A stretch of 64,000 nucleotides of DNA. Origin: Caenorhabditis remanei. Its lineage: Eukaryota > Nematoda > Chromadorea > Rhabditida > Rhabditidae. The position numbers and the translations under genes are program-made. The notes beneath the pieces are model-generated. The model saw only the letters and a program-made list of their open reading frames with translations. It made no database searches and was not told the DNA's origin. The stretch lies in the NCBI RefSeq assembly GCF_010183535.1, contig NC_071333.1, forward strand, positions 19,838,587-19,902,586, in the 5' to 3' direction. Positions within the stretch are counted from its first letter, which is position 1; every line of letters starts with the position of its first letter. Of the stretch, positions 33,658 through 45,336 are shown in pieces.

Positions 33658-34486
33658 GCCTCATCGTGAGACCATTCAGAACACCTCCCTAAGTTTTCCC
33701 GCCGCAACAGGGTGGGCAGCTGCGCGCGAAAAGGATGTTGTTGCACACAGAACGATGACAACCTACCTCTCACCCCCCAGACACCCCACAATTATTTTCA
33801 ACGGAGCGTTCTTGCATTCATCCAAATTTATTCTGTTTTTCTATTGATTTTGTCATGTTTTGGCGTATTTTATGATTTTCTAGTGAATTTTCATGATTTC
33901 AAACGGGACTTTGTGTAAAACCTTAAGAAATTTAGAAATAACAATGAGAAAAGTTTGTAAAATCGGTTTTCCGCAATCTTATTGGTTTTTTTTTCGCAGT
34001 TTTTCATGGTTCATCAGTTATTCCGGCTATTCTTAGTTACACAGTTTTTCAACATGAGAAAAAACCAAAAAAAATCACAAATTGAAAGAGAGTAAGCGCA
34101 GAAAGACTGCTAATAGTTCCTCACAATTTTCTTCTAAGTTGAAATAAGTTCTTTCATCCCCATTTTTTTCCCGCGTTCCTTTGTGTAAAAACAAAAAAAA
34201 AACGGTTTGGTTGACGGCGAAAGAAAGGGAGAGGGAGAGAATTAGACACAGAGGGAAATGCGTGTGTGGCAAATGATGATTGACTCGATTTGGAGACGTT
34301 TTTCCCGCCAATTTTCTCTGCGCCTCGCAATTTTCATTCGGTTCTTTTCCCTTTTTCCTTAGACTAACTTTTTGAATTAATTTTCTAATTAAAATCAAAA
34401 TGAGATTTTTGAAATCTATTCTGAGCATTTTAATAACAAAAAAATGAAGAGTCATTATACATATTAGATGTGTATTACACTCACAA
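33658..34486. other. intergenic, nothing supported
   Basis: AT-rich sequence. Minus-strand frames here and over the adjacent GA tract are low-complexity (Ser/Phe/Leu repeats) and are not genes. Confidence 0.4.
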
Positions 34487-34645
34487 GAAAAAGAGAGAGA
34501 GATAAAGAAAGAGAGAGAAATAGAGAACAAGAGAGAGATAAAGAAAAAGAGAGAAATAGAGAACGAGAGAGAGATAAAGAAAGAGAGAGAAATAGAGAAC
34601 GAGAGAGAGATAAAGAAAGAGAGAGAGAAATAGAGAACGAGCGTG
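34487..34645. repeat. GA-rich tandem repeat (about 34-bp unit)
   Basis: gagagagataaagaaagaga units with gaaatagagaac spacers are repeated about four times. It lies 290 bp upstream of the E(z)-like gene. Long open frames across it on both strands are a composition artefact. Confidence 0.8.
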
Positions 34646-34935
34646 TGTTTCTTCATCTTCCCAGTGTATGTATAATAGAATAGAAAGCATAAATATGTTT
34701 GACTGCGCCAGGGTTGTCGAGACACCTGGTCATCTATCTTCCTGGGTGCAAATTGCAAAAGAAATGAAAATGAAAACAGAAAACAAAAAAAAAGTAGGAT
34801 AGAGGGTTTGCTTTAAAATGATTGTTGGAAAAATTGATAAAAATTTGTATTTTCTCATTAATTTTTTCTCTCATTCACTATACTTCTATCAGCTACTCTC
34901 CCGGACTTTTGTTTTTTTTCAGGAAATCCCAAAAC

Positions 34936-37900
34936 ATGTCATCGGACAAAGGCCACTGCAAAATCCAAAAGATTTGGAGCGATTCGGAAAAACCAGCAAA
35001 AGAGCTCCACCGACAATACGTGCTTCTAGAGAAGTTCGTTCAGGACGCCTATAAGGAGGAGTTCAGGGAGTACGAGAATAAAGTCAAACCAGAAATAAAG
35101 GCATTCCTCGATGAGTGGACTACCGGCCCGACCCCGATCAACTACTATAGAACCAACCTTATCGAACGAGTTGGACCCATTCCCGAATTGGAGATAAACG
35201 AGTTCGAGTCTCCGAAGGGTGTGAAGGAAGGGAGAATCTCATGGATCAAAGTGAGTTATGCTTATTTGAAAGGTGTTTGGCTAGGAAAAATGAAAAATTA
35301 TATCCAAAATGAGAAAAATCAACTCAAAACTCGATTTTTTTTGAAAGCAAAAAAAATTTTTCAATTTCATAGAATCCAAAAACAGCCAGAGTGTTCACAC
35401 ATTTGGCTCTTCTAATTTCAGCGAAAAAGAGAGTTTTTGAAGTTCAAACACCTTTTTGACTATTTTAATAGTGCTTAAAAGCACTAATTCTACCCTAAAA
35501 CTTCCAAATTTTCAGCCAGACTGTGATTGGGACGGTGTCGTTCACAAGAACGAGCTCGTGCCGACTGGACGGATCGATATTGGAAAAAAATACCCGCGCA
35601 TGTTGCACTGGGTTCACATCACCCAGTCAATTGTGGCAAAGGATCAACTTCGACTTACCCACATGCCATTCTTTGAAAATGGAATGGACGACAGCCAAGA
35701 GTATGAAAAGTTTGCAAAACTCTTCACGGATGGAATTCATGGATTCACAAGTAAGTTATTTATTTTGAAAAATATGAATTTGAATGTCAAATTCCACCAA
35801 TTCTCTTTTTCACAAAAGTCGTTATTTTTCAGAGAACTGGAAGTACATCAACGATTATCTTCTCTACAAAGTGATGCGCCGGGTTCTGGAATATGGATAC
35901 ACCGCAAACGTAGACGTATTCTACTACACATTCTATCGTCTCTGGCCGAACAAATTCAGCCAGCGTCAGTATTCCGAAGTTTTCCCAAAGCTGTGCGCCC
36001 GATATGCTGAGGAAGGATTCGATTGGCAGAGTCTGGAGCCGTGGAAACCAAAACCGGAGGGGATGTATGGACTGAACCCATATATGGAGAAACCGGCGGA
36101 GAACGTTCAAAACCCCACGTGCTTCGCTTGTCTGGAGTACCTTTGTCCAGTTCACGGACTTCGTCTCCAGATTGCACCGGAGATTCCAGGAGGAGACATC
36201 GCTGAGGTCTTTCTACCACTGCCTGGCCCAAATCAATCGGCTGTGACGTGCGGCGGTGATTGTTGGAAAACAATAGATCCAGAAGAGATCATGGCAAAAT
36301 TGACACCGGACGAGGAGGAAATCGAGGATCGTCGAGTGAAGATATACCTGGATAAAGGAAAACTGATGGAGATGTCTATTCCGGAGGGATCTATGATTGC
36401 CACTCTCTACATGTATGATAAATCTGGGGTAAGTTATATTTATATTTGTGGAGAAAATCTTAAAAACACAAAAACTTTCAGCAATCATTCTGTCAGTTTG
36501 TTCACGAAAATCTTCACGGAAAGACAGACGACAGCGACAAAATTCGGACGTGTCGTGACGCCTACAGTTTGATTATGGGTCTCGCGGAGTACGTCACTGA
36601 TCGACGCATTCAGATGGGCCAAACGCAACCAATGAGGTGAGTTTAAACATATTCAAAATGACAAAAGGAGAAGGTTTTTTGAAACAAACTCAACGTTATT
36701 TTCTTGCAGGCCCTACAAGGAACGTTACAATGCATTCCGGAACATTCAGATGAGGAACCACCAGCAAGCTACGAAAGCTCGGGAAGCTGCCCTTCAGGAA
36801 AGAGCCAATTCCGAAGGAAAAACATTGCAACAAGTAAGGAAAGAGGAGGAACGAGAATTCATGCGAAAACACGGAAGAGCGATGAACGAAAAAGTTATGA
36901 TCTGTTCGACAAGACCATTTGTGCCATGCCGTCACGAAGGGACATGCAAAGACGACCCAGATTGCTCTTGCCAAGAAAACGGTGTCTGTTCTCACCTTTG
37001 CAAATGTTCCATTGATTGCCCACAACGCTTCCCTGGTTGCATCTGTGCTCCAGGAACATGCCGAAACCAGCACTGCGCTTGCTTCAGAGCAAACTGGGAG
37101 TGCAATCCAAACACTTGCAAAAACTGCAATTGTGAAACGATCGATGGAACTGGCGACGAGGTGATTTGCGGAAATTTCCCGCTGACACGGATGGTCCAGA
37201 AAAGATTGTATGTTGCACCGTCGAGGATCAGTGGATTCGGATTGTTCCTGATGGAGAATGTCGAGAAAGACGATTTGGTTGTGGAATACGTCGGAGAGAA
37301 GATTTCCGATGAAGAAACCGAACGACGAGGAGCAATTTATGACACGTTCAAGTGCAGTTACATATTAGGTGAGTTTTAGTTTGAGGGCGGGAATAGAATT
37401 TTGCGTTTAAAAATTCTAATTCTAATTCCAATTCAATTTTCCAGGTCTGGGATCAGGAGGAGCCATCGACGCGTTCAAAGTTGGCAATTTGTCACGTTTT
37501 GCCAACAACAATTCGGTCAACCCAACACTCTACGCGAAGGCCAAAATTGTTAATGGCGAGCATCGCATCGGGTTCTATGCGATCGATGCTTTGAAGGCTT
37601 TCACCGAGTTGACTTTCAACTATGATTATCACAAGGAACATGCTGCCACTGTCAGGTTAGTAATGAAACTGATGTACAGTAATGAAAATAAAAAAATGCG
37701 GCTCTTGCAGTTGTCAGTTAAAAACTGTCAACTTTTAGCTTGTGCACTCCATAAACAATTGATATTGTAAAACAATCCATGAAATTGTGGCACTTTCTCG
37801 AATTTTACCATTTATCAACGAAAAACTGCATGACCAGTAATGTATTTCATTTATTGCTCGCTTGTCACACTTTAAGATATTTATTTCCTAAAACATTATA

Positions 37901-39389
37901 AACTAGTGCAGGAAAACAATCAAATTTTAATTTTCCAGCTCCACCATCGGCAAAAAAGGTCGCCGCTCTTCGAAACCATCCACATCATCCAGACCATCTA
38001 CATCATTGGCAATGGATTACTCGGACTTTGATATGTAATGTATTATTGCCTATTGATTATTGTTAATGTTCTCATTTTTCCCCATTTCCATTGAACTCGC
38101 TGGTTTTCTCACTTTTTTTAAACTGCCGTTTTTATATTGTATTATTTTTATATCTGACATTTTAAACTGATAAATGCGTGATTCGGCTTCAATCATTCTG
38201 TTCAGATGTTATTTAGGCGTACACACGTGTATGTGTCGAACATGTGCGGAGATTAAAACCGGACCATTTCCTCTCCAAGATGAAATCAATATTCTGCGTG
38301 TGGCCAAAGTATTCTGAAGATTTTTGAATTTTTCAATCAAAAACAGGCAAGCCAGAAGACAACCGAAAGATTTTCCGAACAGAAACAGTCAAGGCGTTTG
38401 TTTTACCTCACCAACGTTAGAATCTAGTCAGGTACCGTAACCAGCTACTGTCCCACAGCTATTTTTGAATTTTTCAATTAAAAACAGGCAAGCCAGAAAA
38501 CAACCGACAGATTTTCCGGATAGAAACTGTCAAAGTGTTGTTTTTGACCTTCCGAACTTCAGAATCTAGTCAGGTACCGTAACCAGCTACTGTCCCACAG
38601 CTATTTTCGAATTTTGTAATCAAAAACAGGCAAGCCAGAAAACAACCGACAGATTTTCCGGATAGAAACAGTCAAGGCGTTTTTTTTACCTCACCAACGA
38701 AACAGTCTAGCCAGATATAGTCACCGGATACTGTCAGAGAGCTACTTTTCCATTTTACGATTAAAAATCGGCAAAATTGAAGCCTATCGATATGTAGTTC
38801 CAAAACAATGAGTATAGGTGCTATTTTTGATCTTACCAACAACACAATCTAGTCAGATATAGTCACCGGCTACTGTCACACAGCTATTTTTGCATTTTTT
38901 TAAATCGAAAATTGGCAAAACTGAAGTCAATCAAAACGTATTTACGAATGAATGAGATTGATTTATTTGAGATGAAGGGTCAAAAGCCACTAACACAATC
39001 ACAGTAGAAAACAAACGAAAGCGGTAAGGAATTTAGATTAGTAGGTAGACATGTTAAGAGTCAGATTGGGTGCTACTTTTGACCTCAGCAACGAAAAAGT
39101 CTAGCCAGATATAGTCACCGGATACTGTCTCAAAGCTACTCTTCCATTTTTCGATCAAATATCGGCAAAACTGAAGCCAATCGAAATGTATTTCCGAAAG
39201 AATGAATATTGGTGCTACGTTTGACCTCATTTTTTCAGGATCCGTTCATCACCGCAGAAGCCACATCGCTATCAAATCAAAAAAAGCAAAATCGTGAATC
39301 CACTACGGGAGCAGCAGTCAGTCATTGTGGATCACGCCATTCATGTTGAAAATTTGAAGACAGCAGTGTCGAATAGCAATTGGCACTAA
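34936..39389 (+). CDS. mes-2-like: E(z)/MES-2-like SET-domain protein with divergent catalytic motif
   Basis: Exons 34936-35250, 35516-35750, 35833-36428, 36482-36636, 36710-37368, 37445-37655, 37939-38034 and 39239-39389, all phase-matched, give 805 residues. If exon 7 is read through, a stop at 38036-38038 gives 756, close to the MES-2 length I recall. A cysteine-rich pre-SET CXC region (about 499-570, from CSTRPFVPCRHEGTC) is followed by a SET domain (about 590-700: SRISGFGLF, VVEYVGEKISDEE, ERRGAIYDTFKCSYIL, GEHRIGFYAIDAL). This order is specific to Enhancer-of-zeste, the PRC2 H3K27 methyltransferase. Oddity: RFANNNSVNP (671-680) has Asn at the position of EZH2 His689 in NHS, and TFNYDY has Asn where E(z) proteins have Asp. 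Methyltransferase activity is therefore doubtful. A tttcag at 34922, just before the ATG, could be a trans-splice or 5'UTR acceptor. AATAAA at 39456 supports the long form. Confidence 0.85.
38326..39235. repeat. degenerate tandem repeat in the last intron of the E(z)-like gene
   Basis: Six or so diverged units of roughly 120-145 bp share aaaaacaggcaagccagaa, gattttccggatagaaac and tagtcaccggctactgtc. In the long model the array fills the 1.2-kb intron between exon 7 and the terminal exon. Confidence 0.75.
39239..39389 (+). CDS. candidate terminal exon of the E(z)-like gene
   Basis: Follows a strong acceptor (cattttttcag) and reads 50 codons in the phase left by exon 7 if the donor at 38035 (atat|gtaatg) is used; the split codon restores Met. 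It encodes a basic stretch (SSPQKPHRYQIKKSKIV) and a stop, with AATAAA 67 bp further. The donor is weak, so this could be an alternative isoform. Confidence 0.5.
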
Positions 39390-39461
39390 CATCATTTTGG
39401 ATATGAGGAAGAAGACAACGCAAAGCGAGAGTCAGAAAGATGAAGATAGCGTTAGAATAAA

Positions 39462-40890
39462 TCTGATATTAATGATGAATTGATGTTACTCACCGTCTGC
39501 AATTTTGTGTCGCTTTAGTCATCAACTTCCCCAGGCTCCACGCACATATTGGCAGCACTTTTCTGTCCCATATTCTTTGTGGCGCCTACTATTCTCTAGT
39601 CTACTCTATTTCAATATTTACTACTATGAGTTGGAGATCTCTAAAACTCTAATGGAATCGGTAAGTTTCTCCCATAGGCGGTTAGCTAAACAGTCAGTTT
39701 AATGGTTTTCTGGTGCTTCATTGATTGAACCATTGAATGACTATTCAGCTTAAAGCCTGGAGCGTTTGTATTGTTTTTCTAATCGAGCTTTCAGATAATT
39801 TTGAATATATGAAAAAAAAATTGAAAAGAGGCTTGCGTATAAATAAAAATTTTAATCGGAATGGATCAATTATGCAAGCTTATTATAATAATACTTTGTA
39901 ATAAAGAAACAAAGGTTCTCAATAAAATGCAGATATAGACAAGACATTTGAACAATATTTGGGAGTGGTGGGTGAGGGTCATGTTATATTAAGATATGGA
40001 GAATCAGGTATTACCGTAAGAGTCATAAAATTATGGGATAAAAAAAGACATTGGGGAATGAAGGAAACTAAAACAATATTGATTCGTGCACGGGTAAATT
40101 ATTATATTGTTAATGGTATAATACTACTCGGAGGCAGCTATATGTTTTCCGGAAAGGCAACCGAATCATGAAGAATGGAGAGTGTAGATGGAATGGAAAG
40201 ACTCGTTTTGGAGGTCAACAATTGACGGAATCAGTGGGGAAGCTGGGAAACAAAGTGAATTGCTGTGAAAGAGTCAGAAAACAACAGAAATCGTGGAGGA
40301 CTATGCGCTTTATGATGCAAGCTACCGACAACTATAAGATGTGAGTCCCTTCTAGTGGACGATTCTCATTTGCTTCTCACTGCTCTCTAATGAGTATACA
40401 GTCTCTTCTTTTTCGCCCCTTGCATCTTCTTCCCCTGTCCAATAAGTTTGGTTCGGCCCGCTACGCCCCTGATCTGCCGTATCCCCCCTCCCGCTGTCAA
40501 AAGGAACTTTACGACCACGGAAATATAGGCGGCTTTACTGTGCATTGAGCGAAGGGTCACGGGATCGTGTCACGAACGATGACAGAAACATTCGTATAAA
40601 CATATTGAGAAAAGTGCGAGCCGGAGAAAGAGTCAGGAGTATCAAGTGACTAAGAAAACCAGAGAAACAAGAAAAACTTGTGAACCAAGCGGATACAGTT
40701 TTTTTTAACCGTTGAAAATGATATAAATACAAAAACTCTTTATCATTTTTTGCACTGGCTGATCCCTCAAAAACCTTGTATATTTACGATCAAAATGCTC
40801 ACTGATAAGGTACCAACCATCTATTGCACATAGTGGTGTGCAAATCAGGTCAGTTGTTTTACTAATTGTTTGTGGGCTATACGAAGAACC
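39462..40890. other. intergenic, nothing supported
   Basis: AT-rich, with a short C-rich patch at 40440-40500. No exon chain is seen. Confidence 0.35.
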
Positions 40891-41105
40891 GTAAAACCTT
40901 TCATAGAGGTGCCCCTAGCAAAGTCTATTTAACACGGTATTTCTTTTTTCTCAAAAGAGTTAACAAAAAGTTACCAACAAGCAAAATATAGCTAAATATT
41001 TATTTTAAAAAATGTCAACTGAAAATAATATGATAGCTCTCGAGGAGGTTGAGATATTGCGTTTCAAACTCTTGCTACCTAGGAAATCTCTATTAAAGGT
41101 TTTAT
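40890..41105. repeat. older dispersed repeat, intact copy
   Basis: Begins accgtaaaacctttcatag and contains cccctagcaaagtctat, tatagctaaat and tgatagctctcgaggaggttg. The same repeat, split by a 1.6-kb palindromic transposon, occupies 54180-54219 plus 55843-56010. Confidence 0.6.
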
Positions 41106-42040
41106 GGTAAGTGATGTGCTCATCATTTTGATGTTAGTAGTGCCGCTCTGAATAACAGTATGTTCGTGTTGGCAGCTCCCAAGATTTTTCTCCTTAGTCC
41201 ATTGTTCCCAGTGTCCATAGATCCTCGCCTTGATATTTTTTTCGAAATGCTTCTTTTAACAGTTGCCTCAACAGATTTAATCCACGGGAAGGTTTATGTA
41301 AAAATTAATTGTTCTTCCTCTCTCTTTGTTTTCCAGATCATAATAATAATAATTTACTCACCTTTTTGTTGCGCAAAAGAAAAAAAAGAACCGGGCGAAA
41401 ATTATAATATCATCTTTGTATTTTACTCTTTTTTCATTAAAAAAAAGTATGGTTCGCCAGCAGACATTTTGACGAATCCCTCTGAAAACAGGTTACTGAT
41501 GTATATTACAGATATTTTTTCTCTGTTCGGAAGAGAAAAATAAATTTCACAACTTTTACATTTTTGAGGATTTAAGAACTTTGTCAGCCTCTGTATAAGC
41601 TACTCTCCAATATGGTTTTTCAACGGTTATAGCTCCATGTGTTCAAGGAAAAATAGTTTTCCTTTACCCTGACTTTTTCATCCCCCTTCTGACTAACTAT
41701 TCTATCCACAAAGACACATTTGACAGTATTCAGTATCTATGCAGATTCCAATATTGAGAACCTTCTGTATTAAAATGAAAACTTGATGTGTCATGTTCTC
41801 AAGTTTTTAACAGGAACACCTATTTTTGTTAACTAAACGAGACACTTCGTACACACAATGACAGGGTGCAAAATATCGGGAGTTTGATTTCCCTGCATCT
41901 GAACATACTGTATTTTAGCAGAAGTTTGAAAGGAGGTGCCATGATTTCTCCGCTATGAAAATTAAGTACCTTTTCGTGATGATATATTAGCATGAAAATA
42001 TAATAGCCTCAAATTTGTACCTCTAGCTCCAAATTATTTG
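41106..42040. other. intergenic, nothing supported
   Basis: A 127-codon plus-strand frame (41160-41543) is AT-driven and hydrophobic, with no start context or family. Not called. Confidence 0.35.
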
Positions 42041-42042
42041 TA

Positions 42043-43291
42043 TTAGGTTGTCCCATAAGTTTTCGAACATTATTGAAATCAAATTTATTCAAAGCCAGAA
42101 TATTACAAAAATCAAACATAGTGACCACCTTTATCCACGACTGTTTGCCATTTAGTAGGTAGAGATTCAATTCCTTTCCGCCAAAACTCAGGCTGCTTCG
42201 AGTCAAAATACTTCTTCAACCATTTCTCGACCTTTGACTTTGTTTTGAAGTCCTGGCCTTCAAGGGATCGATGCATGTCGCTGAACAGATGGTAATCCGA
42301 AGGGGCGAGATCAGGGCTGTACGGAGGGTAAGCAAGGACTGTCCAGTGGAATGTAGCCAGGAGAGACTTGGTCGTCTTTGCGGTGTGTGGTCTTGCGTTG
42401 TCATGGAGGTAGTGCACTCTGTGACCGTGTAGAGGGGAGGTTTTCAGTTTGGACTTCACTTTTTGTAATTGAGAAGAATAGTAGTCGGCGGTGATAGTTT
42501 TTCCCTCCGGAAGCAGTTCCCAATAAAGCACTCCATGAACAGACCACCAGACGGAGAGCACTATTTTCTTAGGGTGTAACTCCTGTTTGACGACATCCTC
42601 TGGCTGTTTATCAGCATCAACCCACTGAGCTCTCCTGTGGTGGTTTTCGTATAAGACCCACTTCTCGTCCGACGTAACCAAATGATCCAGCCAGTTGAAA
42701 TTAGGATGGAGGGTTTGAAGTTGCAGTGACATGTCCACTCGGCGCTCAAGGTCAAAGTTAGACAATTTGTGTGGTATCCATCTTCCCTTTTTTTACCTTG
42801 CCAAGAGCTCCCAGTCCTCTTTCTACCGCAGAGTGAGTAGAGCCCATTACTGTTGCCAGTTCACGAATGGATTGAAATGGGTCACTTTCCACTACCTCCC
42901 GTAACTTGTCAATGTCGAACTCCACTGGTCTTCCAGAACGTGCTTCTTCGGCCAAAGAAAAATCATTATTTTTGAAACGATGGACCCAACGGCTAATTGT
43001 CTGCCGTTGAGGGGCATTATCCTTATAAACTTCAACCATACGTCCTTCAATCTCAGTGATCTTGGAGTTAGATAGAAACAAAAATAAAATCACATGACGA
43101 ATATGAAGTCGGTCGGGGACAAAGATTGGTGCCGCGTTCATTGAGAGGAGGCAGCCAGAAGAAATGAATGTTATTGTCAATAAACCCGACGTCTTATATA
43201 ATGGAAAACATGCACTATTTGGTTTGATTCTTGCTCTCTGTCCTATAGCAGAATAACAAAAATATGTTCGAAAACTTATGGGACAACCTAA
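42043..43291 (-). mobile_element. mariner transposon (1249 bp)
   Basis: Terminal inverted repeats ttaggttgtcccataagttt and its reverse complement, at least 26 bp, are flanked by TA at 42041-42042 and 43292-43293. Size, TA target and the internal DD34D transposase identify a mariner-family element. The ends are intact and nearly perfect, so the insertion is recent. Confidence 0.95.
42112..43180 (-). pseudogene. mariner transposase, single frameshift
   Basis: The N-terminal frame (from FVPDRLHIRHVILFLF through ISRWVHRFKNNDFSLAEEA, an HTH domain) runs to GALGKVKK. The C-terminal frame resumes at GRWIPHKLSNFDLERR and contains the catalytic aspartates in VTSDEKW, YLHDNARPH and LAPSDYH, with exactly 34 residues between the second and third (DD34D). 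The frames are offset by a single extra A in a run of seven at about 42787-42793; six would restore the reading. The rest is undamaged. A natural mutation, an assembly error or slippage are all possible. The start is uncertain: either the ATG at 43180 or one slightly downstream. Confidence 0.9.
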
Positions 43292-45336
43292 TACATGCTG
43301 TCAGTATCTGACAAAAACAAGCCATGAAAATACCTCTCTAGTCCGGGCCGAGCCGGGCCGGCCCAATTTTTAACAAGTCTACTAGAGGGTCCACCTCTTC
43401 GTCTTTCTTTTGTATGGTCCCTCTTCCTAGATCTAATGTGTGTTCAATAATGAGATAAGAATGCACGTTCTGCACTCTCTGTACACACTATTTCTCTCTA
43501 ATTGAACATTTTTTGGAGATTCGTCTCTGGGATGATTCTTTTCATAATGAAAGACGTCTTGGTTCCCTGTTATTGATTCGATTCGTTGTGTGTGAGTTGT
43601 TTTCTTAATTTGGAAGGGTTCTGGTCGATTTGAATTCGGTGGAATGCAAAATTGAATACATGATCAGGATTTAAATCTGTCCTTTATACAAATGCGTTTT
43701 TCATCTTCTTGGCAAATCAGAATCTTTCAGAATCCGTTTGATTACATTCTTCTGTCTGGCCTGCGAATCGATGATCACCAGCTTCTTCTCCAGCCTTTCT
43801 TCTTGGTTGCAGCAAAATTTTCCATGCAGTACCAATAGTGAGTCGAAATACGTGAATAACATAAATTCTTCCCTCAATTCTAATGGCTAAACACACAATT
43901 CTTCCTACATCTACCCGGCCAGCTGATGCAGTTGAGTAGTGACAGTAATAAACAATAGATAGTACTGTAATAGACATCACTGGATGAGCAAAGGGGTACT
44001 TGGATTCTTGTGTACACATCTTTTGAGATGATTACTGTGAGAAATGAGATGTTTGTGACAGTTTCAATTGAAGGGGCGACAGGTGAGAACAGGTGTCGCA
44101 CTCTATCTCAAATTGAACACTGTCTGAATCTTGTTTTGATTTTAAAACGTTTAAAATGGGGAATAAAAGTGATGAAAAACACATAAAGTATTAGTCCAGA
44201 GACGAATCTCCACACACATTTGGCACAATTCGCCTAAAAATACCGTGTTACCACTACCGTAACACCAAACCCATATCCGTCGAGAAGATATGCCTTAGTT
44301 TTAGTTCTTTCACAACGGGTCTCATAAGAAGCCTTCTTCTGAGAAGTCCAGAATGTCGATTATAAATCTTCTGAAGTTGTGAGGGGTGTGACCGTGAAGT
44401 TTCTGATATCTTCTTTGAGAAAAAAGATATACCGTCTAAAATTGGCTTTGGTTTTAAGGTAAATTGGTAGATTTGAAGGATAACGTTGTTGATAAGATTC
44501 GTGCTGGGAAGGATTTTTAAAGAGAAATTGCCAGTATCCAACACGGGTTTCTACTTTTGATATGTGGAATCAATTAAAAATTCACTTGATGAGACAATGA
44601 GTGATACCGGTACAGACTCTCAAAGTTGGACAACTTTAACTGATAGAAGCTATTATAAATTTACCAAGTTTGCACGTCAAACACGGTAGCATCGTTAAAA
44701 CTATAACATTGTTGCAGGAGACACCCAGGAAACTTGAACCTTTGAAAAGCTTGAGAAGCAAGATGTGTGAAGAACAAATAACATATTATTTTGAGTTAAT
44801 TCTAAGATGAAAACGTCGCAATGTTTACAAAAGGAAGAATTTACAGTGACAATTTCTCAGTTATTCGGAATATCTCGAATCTCTCTAGTTTCTTGTTTTG
44901 AACTCATCTTTCTATGAATTTTAAAAAGCATCCTTCTTTCACAGCTGTTGTTCTAGTTTATTCGTTTTATTCAATGTTTCTGATTTGGATATTCTCGTAG
45001 TTTCATCGTCCTGTTGCCATATGTATTGTATTCATTTAATTTCAAACTCATATTTTAAAAAATCATTGTTTTTACAATTTTGATTCTCTATCTACATGTT
45101 CTTCTCCTTCAACTTTGCCAAAAAGCAGTTGTGAAAACCCCGCCCTGCTAGTAAACAGTTTTATCTTCTAATAAAAGTTCCCAACAGCTACCGCTTTTTT
45201 TGAGTCTATCAAGTTTATTTTCTGGTTATGTTTCCAGACTATTGTATTGTTATTCTTCTTATTTTCCGTTCATAATCCAGATTTTTTCCTATAAACTAAT
45301 TTTCAGCTCAATAAATTTTGAAACCATCTCTTCAAC
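43292..45336. other. intergenic with one GC-rich repeat fragment
   Basis: 43340-43375 is a fragment of the ggcccgg foldback family. Minus-strand frames at 43717-44101 and 44254-44544 lack family or splice support. Confidence 0.4.

Noticed and set aside
34075..34758. 227-codon minus-strand frame over the GA tract
   Set aside because: Its Ser/Leu/Phe repeats come from the GA-rich tandem repeat; no gene signals.
41160..41543. 127-codon hydrophobic frame
   Set aside because: AT-driven codon content (Ile/Phe/Lys), no promoter or splice context.
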